A DNA stretch of 64,000 nt from Microcaldota archaeon (GCA_027339055.1 DAHWRK010000002.1:19263-83262), one strand, 5' to 3'. Positions 41,855-51,550 are shown, numbered from the stretch's first letter. Notes: generated by a model from the letters alone, not told the origin. Numbers and translations: made by a program.

Positions 41855-42907
41855 TCAATAAATGCTCCTTATGTTTCTGTGGCTTATCCTTTTCGGCATT
41901 CTGCCAGCGATCTTTATTTTTTCTCCGCAGTATTGGCATTCGTTTTTCTCAGACAATCTGTTGTCCAGTATATCGAAACCAAGCCTTTCTATCACCATGC
42001 GGCCGCATGAAGGGCAGAAAGTGCTTTCCCTCAAGTTCCCAGGCACATTGCCTATGTAAACATATTTCAATCCTGCCTTCTTCGCTATTTTATAATGTTT
42101 TTCCAAAGTTGACAGGGGAGTGCTGCTTAGGTAATCCATTTTGTAGTCTGGATGGAATCTGGTAAAATGCACTGGAACATCGTTTCCAAGATTCGAGGCA
42201 ATCCACGTACACAGCTCGGCGCAGGCATTCTCATCATCTCCTACTTCGGGTATCACCAGATCCGTTATCTCAACATGTATTCCGGCGTTTTTCAGCGCTA
42301 TCAATGCCTCTTTTATCGGTTCCGGAGAATAGAGCGCCATATACTTATTGGCAAATACCCTTTCCCCATTTCCCTTGAAATCCACCACAACAGCATCTAT
42401 GCTGCCCTTCATCAATTCTACGGCTTCCTTGGTCATGTAGCCGTTGCTTACGAATACAGTATACAATCCTGCCTTGTGCGCGATTTTTGCAACGTCGAGC
42501 GCATATTCTATGAATATTGTCGGCTCGTTGTAAGTAAATGCTATTCCGTCAGCTCCGTTGCGCACTGCCATATCGACCAGTTCCTCAGGCCCAACGTATG
42601 TTCCCTCTATATCCTTCTCTTTCGATATGTTGTGGTTCTGGCAGAAAAGGCATCCGAAATTGCATGACGATGTTCCCACTCCCAAAACAGTTGTGCCTGG
42701 CATGAAGTGGTTGAATGGCTTCTTCTCTATCGGGTCTATCTGTATCGCGTCAAGCACTCCATAATTCGCAAGGAAAAGCTTGCTGCCTAGGTTCTTCCTT
42801 ACATAGCAAAAGCCGTGCCCTCCTTCAGGAATCAAGCACCTCCTCGAGCAGGCATTGCACCTGACCTTGCCGCCAGCGGCTTCCCACAAAACTGCGTCCT
42901 TAAGCAT
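41855..42907 (-). CDS. amrS: AmmeMemoRadiSam system radical SAM enzyme (AmrS-like)
   Basis: CNACSRRCLIPEGGHGFCYVRKN; SCNFGCLFCQNHNIS CxxxCxxC; C-terminal CPSCGR…CQYCG. Confidence 0.88.
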   Translation of the reverse strand: MLKDAVLWEAAGGKVRCNACSRRCLIPEGGHGFCYVRKNLGSKLFLANYGVLDAIQIDPIEKKPFNHFMPGTTVLGVGTSSCNFGCLFCQNHNISKEKDIEGTYVGPEELVDMAVRNGADGIAFTYNEPTIFIEYALDVAKIAHKAGLYTVFVSNGYMTKEAVELMKGSIDAVVVDFKGNGERVFANKYMALYSPEPIKEALIALKNAGIHVEITDLVIPEVGDDENACAELCTWIASNLGNDVPVHFTRFHPDYKMDYLSSTPLSTLEKHYKIAKKAGLKYVYIGNVPGNLRESTFCPSCGRMVIERLGFDILDNRLSEKNECQYCGEKIKIAGRMPKRISHRNIRSIY

Positions 42908-42948
42908 AATGCTCCAATATATAATGCCAGCAGAAATACTTATTTCTT

Positions 42949-43779
42949 TCAGGCTACTCGCTCGGCTATAGCTTTAAACTCTTCGAATACCGTTTCGTCC
43001 TCCAAAACCGGTATCTTTCCCTCATCCTCAAGCTTGGATATCCTTTTGTTGAGGCTTATCTTTCCTATTACTTCGGTATCAAGCGCCTTGGCCACATACT
43101 CCGCCTGTTCTGTCGTTCCGTCTGACATGTTTTCCACAACGCCCAGGACTGCTTTTCCTAGCCTTTTGGCCATGAGCCCAGAGCGCACGGAATTCACTGC
43201 GGCTATTCTTGCTGGAGTGGTAACTAGCACGAAACCCTTCATGTCAAGGAGCTGCATTATCGAAAGCGGCGCATCTGATGTTCCTGGAGGCAGGTCTATT
43301 ATCAAATAGTCGAGCTGTCCCCAGTCCGTGTTCTCAAAAAAGTCGCCGAGCATTTTAGCTATAAGGGCCCCCCTCCATATTATCGGCTTTTTTGCATCGT
43401 CAACTATCATTGCGGTGGAAGCCACCTTTATGCCCTGCCTCTCAAGCGGCTTTAGCGGGAAATGGCTTATGTCCATGCGGTCCTCTATTCCCATGAACAT
43501 TGGCACGTTCGGGCAGTCTATGTCGGCGTCAAGCAGCCCTACTCTTTTTCCCATTTTTGCAAGCGCAATAGCAAGGTTCACAGCCACAGTAGTCTTTCCG
43601 ACCCCTCCTTTGGCGCTGTAAACTCCTATCTTGTTCTTTATGCCTGCAAGCTTGGCCTTTACTTCCTGCTTCTGCCTTATTACCCCTGCAAAAGAGGGGT
43701 GCACATGCTGGGCTTGTTCTTCCGCCATTTTATCGCAGTATTTATGCTGGAAGCCTTTTTTATAGCTTATCTGAGCCAA
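42949..43779 (-). CDS. Mrp/NBP35/ApbC-type P-loop ATPase (Fe-S carrier)
   Basis: YSAKGGVGKTTVAVNLA, DADIDCPNVP, LIIDLPPGTSDAPL. Confidence 0.92.
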   Translation of the reverse strand: MAQISYKKGFQHKYCDKMAEEQAQHVHPSFAGVIRQKQEVKAKLAGIKNKIGVYSAKGGVGKTTVAVNLAIALAKMGKRVGLLDADIDCPNVPMFMGIEDRMDISHFPLKPLERQGIKVASTAMIVDDAKKPIIWRGALIAKMLGDFFENTDWGQLDYLIIDLPPGTSDAPLSIMQLLDMKGFVLVTTPARIAAVNSVRSGLMAKRLGKAVLGVVENMSDGTTEQAEYVAKALDTEVIGKISLNKRISKLEDEGKIPVLEDETVFEEFKAIAERVA

Positions 43780-43863
43780 AGAGGGAACCAGCTACAATAG
43801 CGGCACTTGGGGCAAAGGTTAAATAAGCTTTTTATAAAAATAAACATAAACTCAGGTGTTCTA

Positions 43864-44223
43864 ATGAAGATAAGCGATCTAAAGGCAGGCACGGGAAACG
43901 TTAACATTACAGCCACGATAGTACAAAAGGAAGAACCTAGGGAGGTTGTCAATAAGTTTGGCAAGAGGCTAATGGTTGCAAACATAACGCTCAAGGATGA
44001 CAGCGGAACGATAAACATGTCCCTTTGGGGCAATGATATAAACTCTGTCAAAGTAGGAGACAAGGTAGAGCTTTCAAACTGCTATGTCAACGAATTCCGC
44101 GGCACGCCGCAGCTTTCAACTGGCAAGTTCGGAAAGATACAGGTTCTAGGCGGATCAAGCGGCAAGGACGAAGAAGAATCCCTTGACGACGCACTGGACG
44201 AGCCGGATGCCTTGGATGTGTAA
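43864..44223 (+). CDS. ssb: Single-OB-fold ssDNA-binding protein with acidic C-terminal tail
   Basis: MKISDLKAGTGNVNITATIVQKEEPREVVNKFGKRLMVANITLKDDSGTINMSLWG; DEEESLDDALDEPDALDV tail. Confidence 0.82.
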   Translation: MKISDLKAGTGNVNITATIVQKEEPREVVNKFGKRLMVANITLKDDSGTINMSLWGNDINSVKVGDKVELSNCYVNEFRGTPQLSTGKFGKIQVLGGSSGKDEEESLDDALDEPDALDV

Positions 44224-44231
44224 GCGTTCCC

Positions 44232-45311
44232 TCATTCTTTTCTGACTCTCTTTTTGGTGCGCTTTGCACCTCTTCTTGTTCTTTTTGACAGGTTTTCAGT
44301 CCAATACCTGAAGCTGTAAAGAAGAGTAGCTCCGCCAAGCAGAACGCCGAACCACAGCGTTGCAAACCTTGTCATTATCGTTAATGCAGACGAAGTCGCA
44401 AAGGTGGTATTGAAAATGGTTCCTATCAGCGCAACCAGGGATCCGTCAGTAACTCCTATGTTCCCAGGTATGCCAGTTATCATGCCGAAAACGTTGCTGG
44501 AGGACTCTATGAAAGCACTGGCAACTACGTGCGGGGCAAGGCCTATGGAAAGAAGTGCAAAGAACAGGGCCATGGCGTTCAGAAATGCTGCAGGTATCGT
44601 CACTGCGAGCGAGACCAGGTATGTCTTCGGCGTGTTAAGCACGCTCTGCGAAGCGAAATATTCGTCCCCGTAAAGCGTGAATGTTTCAATGAACCTTCTT
44701 TTCTTGAAAATCTTTTTCATGAAATTGTAGAACCAGTCGTTCAGTATGAAAAGATACGGCAGCATCAGCACCATGTCTATTGCGAGAACGTAGATTACGA
44801 ACTGGTCGAAGTATATCGCAGAAACAAGCGCCAATATTCCAACACCTAGAAAATCCGTAAATATGTCTATTGTAACTACTGGCAGTATGTTGGACGCTTT
44901 TATGTTTGTTATCCTGCTTAGCGTATAAGCAACAAGCACCCTGCCAAGCTTGCCTGGCGTTATGTTCATTGAATATTGCGAAAGGTATACTATGAAATTC
45001 TTCTTGAGCGGAACCTTGAGCTTGAGCTGTTTTGTGTAATAAAGCCATTTGATGAACCTGAGGAGGTATCCCGCGAACACCGCAGCGAAAGCGAGAAAGT
45101 AATAGAACGGATTTGCGTTTTCCATCGTTTTTATGACATTTCCTATGCCTCCAAGCAAGGCTATGACGAAGAAAACGATAAAGCTGGCAACAAACCCGAG
45201 CCCGACAAAAAGGGAGACGCGCTTTATGAGCTTGAGGTACTCCTCCCTGTTGAGCTCATTGACATTTGTTATAGTATACCAAATGGAGCTTTTCTTCTTT
45301 TTGCTAGCCAT
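44232..45311 (-). CDS. Lysylphosphatidylglycerol synthase-TM/UPF0104 family membrane protein (AglD-C-like)
   Basis: ~8 TM; YSMNITPGKLGRVLVAYTL and GMITGIPGNIGVTDGSLVALI. Confidence 0.82.
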   Translation of the reverse strand: MASKKKKSSIWYTITNVNELNREEYLKLIKRVSLFVGLGFVASFIVFFVIALLGGIGNVIKTMENANPFYYFLAFAAVFAGYLLRFIKWLYYTKQLKLKVPLKKNFIVYLSQYSMNITPGKLGRVLVAYTLSRITNIKASNILPVVTIDIFTDFLGVGILALVSAIYFDQFVIYVLAIDMVLMLPYLFILNDWFYNFMKKIFKKRRFIETFTLYGDEYFASQSVLNTPKTYLVSLAVTIPAAFLNAMALFFALLSIGLAPHVVASAFIESSSNVFGMITGIPGNIGVTDGSLVALIGTIFNTTFATSSALTIMTRFATLWFGVLLGGATLLYSFRYWTENLSKRTRRGAKRTKKRVRKE

Positions 45312-45312
45312 C

Positions 45313-46479
45313 TTATGTCCCTAGTGCTTTTCCGAATGCTTCTTCGTATCTTTTCGCTATGAGGTCCCAATCGTGCTCCTTCTTTATTACGTTTTCCCTG
45401 CATCCGAGCGCGAGTTTCCTGTAATGCCCTATGTCGGAAGACACCTTCATTATTGCATTCGCAATGCTTTTTGCATCCTTAATCTTAATATATTCGCCGT
45501 AATTCTGCAGCGCTTCCGGTATTCCTCCTATTTCGGTCGCAATTGTCGGGGTCCCGCATGACAGTGCTTCAAGCATCGCCATTCCTGCCGGCTCATAGAG
45601 GGAGGGGAATACGAACATGTCCGCTGCATTATAATAATATGGCAGGTCTTCTTCTCCTATCCCGTTCGATATCTTGACTCTACTACGAATCCCAAGGCTT
45701 TTTGCCAATTCCATGAGCTTGGTTTCCATCGGGCCCCTGCCTATTATGAACAAGTTGGCGGGTTTACCTATCTTATTCAATTCTGCTACGGCACGTATCA
45801 GGTAAGAGTGCCCTTTCTGCCTTGTCAGCCTGCCATTTGATATTAGCAAAATCCCATCGTTCTCAAATCCCATGGAATCCCTTGTTTTTGCAACCATGCC
45901 GCTGTCCATGTCCGGCATGAACGACTTGTAATCTATGCCATTGAATATTACGTGCGATTTTTCCCTGAGCTTTTCAGGAACCGTGGTTTCCATTGCGTTT
46001 TTCGAAACTGCAGTTATCACGTCTGCCCTTTTCATTATCTTCCGCCCCCAAAAAATATCATATGCCAATCCCCCAAAATCCGTTATCGGGTCAATCCCCT
46101 TCGGGAGCGAGTTGTGTATTGTCAATGCGAGCTTTCCCGAAGTCTTATTTTTTATTGTGTTTATTGTGCCGCTAAAATACTGATATCTGTTGTTTATATG
46201 GTATATATCCGCAGCTGTTTTTTCTATTGCTGCGTTTAACCCGTCCATGGATGCCAGCGGAAGCGGAAGGTGGGGAAGCGAACGCTGCGCAGTCTTAAGC
46301 CTTAATATTTTTATGCCTTCAACCGTTGTCTCTCCAGGTTCGCTGCCTACCGAAGAGGTTATTACGGTAATATTATTCCTTTTTGATAAGCGCTTGTATA
46401 TTTCCAGCAGAACCTTTTCAGTCCCGCCAAAATACGGGTAAAAATACGGATTTAATACGCATATTTCCATCATAACCAA
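45313..46479 (-). CDS. Glycosyltransferase family 4
   Basis: PYFYPYFGGTEKVLLEIYKRLSKR; SNGRLTRQKGHSYLIRA; FPSLYEPAGMAMLEALSCGTPTIATEIGGIPE. Confidence 0.93.
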   Translation of the reverse strand: MVMMEICVLNPYFYPYFGGTEKVLLEIYKRLSKRNNITVITSSVGSEPGETTVEGIKILRLKTAQRSLPHLPLPLASMDGLNAAIEKTAADIYHINNRYQYFSGTINTIKNKTSGKLALTIHNSLPKGIDPITDFGGLAYDIFWGRKIMKRADVITAVSKNAMETTVPEKLREKSHVIFNGIDYKSFMPDMDSGMVAKTRDSMGFENDGILLISNGRLTRQKGHSYLIRAVAELNKIGKPANLFIIGRGPMETKLMELAKSLGIRSRVKISNGIGEEDLPYYYNAADMFVFPSLYEPAGMAMLEALSCGTPTIATEIGGIPEALQNYGEYIKIKDAKSIANAIMKVSSDIGHYRKLALGCRENVIKKEHDWDLIAKRYEEAFGKALGT

Positions 46480-46491
46480 CTATCGGACCCG

Positions 46492-46508
46492 TATGAAACG
46501 GTTTCATA
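46492..46508. promoter_or_regulatory. 17-bp perfect palindrome TATGAAAC-G-GTTTCATA in the divergent intergenic region between the GT4 and sulfatase-like genes
   Basis: Read directly; lies ~5 nt upstream of a TATA-like element (tatttatata) for the + strand gene. Confidence 0.6.
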
Positions 46509-46551
46509 TCAATATTTATATACTGTTTCTGCAAATTAAAAGCCGAGGCAA

Positions 46552-48003
46552 ATGGCTGGCTCAAGGAAGCCCCTGCCAAGGCATGATAGCTTTGGCAAGA
46601 GCAAAAATATAATAGTGTTGCTTCTCGATACGCTCAGGGCCAGCGATGCTTATGACAATCCTTCCCTTAAAAACATAAACTACCTTTCTGCACACGGAAC
46701 CAGTTTTGAGAACGCAGTCTCTCCCGCGACTTGGACTGCTCCAGCACATGCGTCCATATTTACATCCAGGTTTTCTTCAAAGATAAAGCAGGCGTCGCAT
46801 AATTTCCTTTCGGATTCTTCTATAGATCCGTGGATAGTAAAGATAAAGTTCCTGCCAAACAACGCAGTCACGCTTGCGTCAAAGCTGCATAACCAAGGGT
46901 ACTATTCGGTCTTGTTCTCAAACAATCCGTTCCTGACCAGCAATACCAACCTTGCCATAGGGTTCGACAGGGTCTACGACCTTTGGATGAACTCCAACAT
47001 AAAGTATAACCCGAAGAAGGCAAAGCTCCTTTCGAATTTCATAAGGGGCGAGGCAATGCGCAAAGCTCTTTTCAAGACTGCGCTCAGCCTTTCCAATTTT
47101 ATTCCGGATTCGCTTCTAAACCGCCTGTACTTGAACCTCAGGGTTAAGATGGCCGCAGGAGTTGCAAATGCCGATGGTACATATCGCATGGATCGCGGCG
47201 CGCTAGATACAAACAACGCGCTCAAGGCATACCTGGAAAAGGAATACAACTACAAGCCACAGTTCATGTTCATAAACTGCATAGAGGCGCACGAAAACTA
47301 TCCTGTAAGGGATAGCAGCATAATACAAGACAAATGGCTCTATCTCAGCGGAATACTCGAGATGAGCAACGACATAACAAAGAAGTTCCATGAAGGATAT
47401 ATGAGAAGGCTTTCGTACTTGGACCGGCAGATGGGGGAATCTTTGCGGATTCTCAGGGACAACGGAATGCTCGACGATGCGAGCGTTATAGTTACTTCGG
47501 ACCATGGGCAATTCTTCGGAGAGCACGGCCTGCTTTATCATTCCCTATATCCATACAAGGAGGTCAACAATGTGCCGTTGATAATATCCAAATTTGAAAA
47601 TGGCAAGCCAGTTTCTGATGGAAGCAGCATAAGCGATCCGACAAGCCTGATAGACATGCACGGGATGATTCTTTCAATGGCGGGTTCTAATGGCGCTTAC
47701 AGGAAAAACCAAGTCATAAGCGAGCACAATGGCATAAGCGAAGGCTGGGATGGGATGCTGCTTTCCGCGCTGCGCCGACGTTCAGAATATGCCGCACGGA
47801 TATACAAGGCGAAGCTATCGTACAATACTAAGGCCTATTCTATAATAAGCAATAGCTACAAGCTGGTGCATTTCTACGGAAAACGGCCAAGCGAGCTGTA
47901 TCGCATGGATGACATCGAAGAAAAAGAAAATGTCATAGCCTCAAACAGGTCGGTAGCCAAGCGCTTGAGCGCAATGTACCGATATGGGAAATCGGCTCTT
48001 TAA
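46552..48003 (+). CDS. Sulfatase/alkaline-phosphatase superfamily hydrolase or transferase
   Basis: NIIVLLLDTLRASDAY…ATWTAPAHASIFT…VIVTSDHGQFFGEHG. Confidence 0.88.
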   Translation: MAGSRKPLPRHDSFGKSKNIIVLLLDTLRASDAYDNPSLKNINYLSAHGTSFENAVSPATWTAPAHASIFTSRFSSKIKQASHNFLSDSSIDPWIVKIKFLPNNAVTLASKLHNQGYYSVLFSNNPFLTSNTNLAIGFDRVYDLWMNSNIKYNPKKAKLLSNFIRGEAMRKALFKTALSLSNFIPDSLLNRLYLNLRVKMAAGVANADGTYRMDRGALDTNNALKAYLEKEYNYKPQFMFINCIEAHENYPVRDSSIIQDKWLYLSGILEMSNDITKKFHEGYMRRLSYLDRQMGESLRILRDNGMLDDASVIVTSDHGQFFGEHGLLYHSLYPYKEVNNVPLIISKFENGKPVSDGSSISDPTSLIDMHGMILSMAGSNGAYRKNQVISEHNGISEGWDGMLLSALRRRSEYAARIYKAKLSYNTKAYSIISNSYKLVHFYGKRPSELYRMDDIEEKENVIASNRSVAKRLSAMYRYGKSAL

Positions 48004-48842
48004 GCCCCTGTAATCCCATTTATCGTCTTTACGAACCTCTGGCTGCACACGCTTGCTGGCTTGTTTCCATCAATGTTGCATATCTGCGCAGTGAAAACGT
48101 TGGCCTCTCCCATTATCGCTTGTGTTACTGGGCTGTTGGGATTTGTCTTAAGGAACGAAAGTATCTGGTTCCAGTTATATGGGTTTATTATCGCAGGGCT
48201 GACTTCTGCGCCTATCTGTATGGTCTTGTTTCCGAAATCTATGAATGGAACGGCATCCCTTTCATCTGATGGAACTGCAGAGTTGTTGGAATCGAACCTT
48301 GAAAATATCACTCCTTCTTCATTTGTCATATTCTGTAGCGGCTTGTAAGTGTTCGTCAGCGTTTCAACTCCCTGGAAGTCCACATAACTGCTTGAATAGC
48401 TTGAATTGTAGAATGTGAACGTGGCTGTGTTTGGCTCGTAGTCAGTAGCGCTGGAAGTCATGTAATGAAGCTGAGAGAAGTTTCCGAATCTCATTAGGGC
48501 AATTATCATTCCCCACCTTGTTATAGCGCAGAACGGGCAGTAATCAGCGCCTACGTACAGCATTTCAGGCATTCCGTCTGAGGTAAGGCTTATGTTGCTT
48601 CCTGATGGGACCGGGTAACCAGTAGCGGCTCCAATCCCTATATTGCCGGCTAGGGTCATATTTGTAGCTACGTCGTAGAGCTGTGAAAGATACGAGCCGC
48701 TTACTGCAACGTTGTCGAACTTTATGTCGGCTTTGCCTGCGCTGCCCGCAGAATTCTCATACAGTGCCACTACCGCTACTATGACTATCACTATGCCCAT
48801 TATGGCATAAACCTGTTTCCTGCTCAAATTAACTTTTGCCAC
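48000..48842 (-). CDS. DUF929-like secreted thioredoxin-fold protein
   Basis: N-terminal TM; YVGADYCPFCAITRWGMIIALMRFG CxxC. Confidence 0.83.
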   Translation of the reverse strand: MAKVNLSRKQVYAIMGIVIVIVAVVALYENSAGSAGKADIKFDNVAVSGSYLSQLYDVATNMTLAGNIGIGAATGYPVPSGSNISLTSDGMPEMLYVGADYCPFCAITRWGMIIALMRFGNFSQLHYMTSSATDYEPNTATFTFYNSSYSSSYVDFQGVETLTNTYKPLQNMTNEEGVIFSRFDSNNSAVPSDERDAVPFIDFGNKTIQIGAEVSPAIINPYNWNQILSFLKTNPNSPVTQAIMGEANVFTAQICNIDGNKPASVCSQRFVKTINGITGA

Positions 48843-48846
48843 ATAA

Positions 48847-49431
48847 TCACTTTTCTACTGCCAACGGAGGCAATATCTTCTTCGCAATTGCATTTAACGC
48901 CTTATTTATATAATCCCTATGCCTGTATATGATGTAAGCGACTACAATGCTGAGCGCCGCTCCGGCGATTACGTCAGTAAGATAATGCAATCCTAGGTAT
49001 ATCCTTCCGAACAGTATGAGCACCAGCCATACCACATACAATACCCTTACATACTTATAATTTTTAAGGAATATCGTTAGCCCTGTCAGAACTCCGGCAT
49101 GGTTGCTGGGGAAGGAAAAGCTGCTTTGGCACGATATGTAGTTTATGTGCAATACGTCAGTCAAATACGGGACGTTGCATGGCCTCGGCTCCTTTGTTAT
49201 TATCTTTATTGCATCCGATACTACGTAAAGAAGTATGCCCGCAACGACAAAGGAATATACGTTCATGTCCTTTTTTAGCAAAAGATATATTACAAGAACT
49301 GGCAGCACTATAAAGAACGATTTGGCCAGGTATGCCATAACTACGTTAAGGTACGGGTTTGCGAGTGCCTTGGCTGCCTCAAAGGCCCATATGTTTATGC
49401 CTATCTTATAAGCTTCTATAGTGAAAAGCAA
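48847..49431 (-). CDS. PAP2-family membrane phosphatase
   Basis: KEPRPC…SFPSNHAGVLTGL…GRIYLGLHYLTDVIAG. Confidence 0.92.
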   Translation of the reverse strand: MLFTIEAYKIGINIWAFEAAKALANPYLNVVMAYLAKSFFIVLPVLVIYLLLKKDMNVYSFVVAGILLYVVSDAIKIITKEPRPCNVPYLTDVLHINYISCQSSFSFPSNHAGVLTGLTIFLKNYKYVRVLYVVWLVLILFGRIYLGLHYLTDVIAGAALSIVVAYIIYRHRDYINKALNAIAKKILPPLAVEK

Positions 49432-49477
49432 GCAATCACTTCGGAGTTTTATGCATACCTATTTTTTGCCAAAGAAT

Positions 49478-49990
49478 TTAAAGCGTGAGCCCCTTCCTGT
49501 TGAAAAATTCATTATAATACAATATTCCAGATATCGTCTTTTTATCAACTATCCTGTTCGATTTTACCATTGCGTAAACATCTGAAAACTTTACCTCCTC
49601 AACTTCTAGCATTTCGCCCATGTCTGTTTTTTCATGTTTTGTAAGGCGCGTTGCCAAATAAGTATAAGACATCGTAGTAAGCAATCCCGGAGATGCGTAC
49701 GCTTTGTAAAGCAGCTTCATATTTTGCGCCCTGTATCCTGTTTCTTCATAAAGCTCCTTTTTTGCCGCTTCCTTTGGCGTTTCTCCCTTTTCAACGTGCC
49801 CGGCTGGAAGCTCAAGGATCCATTTCCCTATGGGCGCCCTGTAATGCTTTTCAAGTACTATTGTCTTTTCATCGACAAATGCCAGAATAACTACAACGTC
49901 TTTCTCGACTACCCTGCAACGCTCCTTCTCCTCTGTCTTATCTTTAAAGGTTTCCAGCGTTAATATCTTGTTTTTGTAAACAGTTCGCAT
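49478..49990 (-). CDS. NUDIX hydrolase (ADP-ribose pyrophosphatase-like)
   Basis: GHVEKGETPKEAAKKELYEETGY Nudix box; start at MRTVYKNK. Confidence 0.92.
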   Translation of the reverse strand: MRTVYKNKILTLETFKDKTEEKERCRVVEKDVVVILAFVDEKTIVLEKHYRAPIGKWILELPAGHVEKGETPKEAAKKELYEETGYRAQNMKLLYKAYASPGLLTTMSYTYLATRLTKHEKTDMGEMLEVEEVKFSDVYAMVKSNRIVDKKTISGILYYNEFFNRKGLTL

Positions 49991-50043
49991 ACTTATGGTT
50001 AGCATAAAACATTTATAGGAGTTGCGAGAAAACAAATATGCGC

Positions 50044-50183
50044 GGGGTTGTGGCGTAACTTGGCAGCGCAGCAGGCTCCAGATGTTTAACTTGAAATGAG
50101 CCCAAAAGGCAATGATGATGATCTGGAAAGCAGACTAAATATGAAGTAACCTGCTGGTCCGGGTTCAAATCCCGGCAACCCCA
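50044..50183 (+). tRNA. tRNA-Trp(CCA) with a 67-nt intron (50082-50148) carrying a C/D-box-like guide
   Basis: Acceptor GGGGTTG/CAACCCC, anticodon stem GCAGG/CCTGC, loop C-U-CCA-G|intron|A; mature 73 nt. Confidence 0.9.
50112..50134 (+). ncRNA. Intron-encoded C/D-like guide element: C box ATGATGA, 12-nt guide TGATCTGGAAAG, D-like CAGA
   Basis: Guide complements pre-tRNA-Trp TCCAGAT; the D+5 position (G) pairs with C34. Confidence 0.5.
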
Positions 50184-50396
50184 AAGCACACGATGATTTA
50201 CATAAACACATGAAAGGTAAGCCATACGGTGTGCTTGAAATTTGAGTCTCTGAAAATGTTGGCAAGATAGGGTATGCATCGGCTTTGCCATGGTGTAAAG
50301 AAGGCAGGAACTTTATCTCACTATCACCTGCCATAAAAGTTTCTCTATAAACAACACTCCTTATCTCCAAAGGATACGGCTAGGATGAACGGAGTA

Positions 50397-51518
50397 TTAC
50401 GGACCGTGGGGCTTTGTATGTTCTCTTGGCCCAGCTTCTGTAACTCTGATACATGCTATGTCTGATCCGTAAAGGTCTTTGGAGCTGGCAAATGCCCTGG
50501 CCCTGCTTCCTCCGCATATCTCCTTAAACTTACACGAGCCGCACTCTCCATGGAAACCTCTTGACCGTATACTTACAAGCCTTGCATCGTTCCTGTATAC
50601 TTCAACTAAGTTTTTCGATTTTATGTTTCCCAGGGCCACAGGCGTGAATCCGCCGGGGCTTATCGTTCCGTCGTGCGATACAAAGATTATGCCGTCTCCA
50701 TCAAGGGTGCCGCTTTGTGATATCGTAGGCTTAATTGTTGGTTCGTCGAACTCCGATATAAGCTCCTCGCGCATTATCAGGTAGTCCTCACTGCTCCAAT
50801 ATGCGTCCTGCGATGCGCGTAGTTTAGCTACACGCCTTATGAAAGGCCCCTCCACGACCCTTATTACGATCCCGTACTGTGAGGCATCATAAAGGAAATT
50901 GCACACGCTTTCATATTCTGCAGCCGAGATGTCCTCAACCTCGGCTCCGCGACCTGTATTTATCAGGAAAAACACCTCCCAAACTCTTACGTTCTCGTGC
51001 TTGAGCAGTGCAAATATCCTTGGCAATTCCGTTATATTGCTTTTCATAACGGTTGTATTAATCTGGATTCCCAAGTTTATGCTCTTTGCATACCTTATTG
51101 TATCCATGGTCTTGTCAAATGTACCTGCCTTTCGCCTTATTGCGTCATGCTTCCAGCTGTATGAGCTGTCTAGGCTGAGTGAAATAGATACGACCCCGCT
51201 GGATTTGATCCTATCAAGTACATTAGGTGTAAGGTCCTCCGATACTGCAGGAGCAACTGCAGAAGCTACGCCCTTGTTCTTAGCGTATTCAAGTAACTCA
51301 AAAAGGTCCTTGCGCCTAAGCGGGTCGCCTCCAGTAAATACAATCACTGGCGCAGGTTTTCCAAAACTGGAAATCACATCTATTAAGGCTTTTCCCTCGG
51401 AAGTGCTAAGCTCGCCTGGCAGCGGATTGCCAATGGCTTCCGCTCTGCAATGCACGCAATTAAGCGGGCATGCTTTGGTCGTCTCCCAAAACACCAGGAT
51501 AGGTTTATTGTCAAACGG
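50397..51518 (-). CDS. Radical SAM/SPASM protein
   Basis: FWETTKACPLNCVHCRAEAI CxxxCxxC, VFTGGDPLRRKDLFEL, C-terminal CGSCKFKEICGG; start at MPFDNKP. Confidence 0.87.
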   Translation of the reverse strand, partial: PFDNKPILVFWETTKACPLNCVHCRAEAIGNPLPGELSTSEGKALIDVISSFGKPAPVIVFTGGDPLRRKDLFELLEYAKNKGVASAVAPAVSEDLTPNVLDRIKSSGVVSISLSLDSSYSWKHDAIRRKAGTFDKTMDTIRYAKSINLGIQINTTVMKSNITELPRIFALLKHENVRVWEVFFLINTGRGAEVEDISAAEYESVCNFLYDASQYGIVIRVVEGPFIRRVAKLRASQDAYWSSEDYLIMREELISEFDEPTIKPTISQSGTLDGDGIIFVSHDGTISPGGFTPVALGNIKSKNLVEVYRNDARLVSIRSRGFHGECGSCKFKEICGGSRARAFASSKDLYGSDIACIRVTEAGPREHTKPHGP

Positions 51519-51550
51519 CATCGATATCGCTCGGTACAAATTTCTAAATG

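Noticed and set aside
50210-50345. GGCAGG…CCTGCC inverted repeat and ACGATGATT near 50192 as a possible C/D or hairpin RNA
   Set aside because: Short stem with long loop, no consensus D box at guide distance
50013-50370. Minus-strand ORFs 50013-50291 and 50086-50370 (…GLPGFEPGPAGYFIF…)
   Set aside because: They read through tRNA-Trp; GLPGFEPGPAGYF is the familiar translation of the T-arm complement and not a real protein
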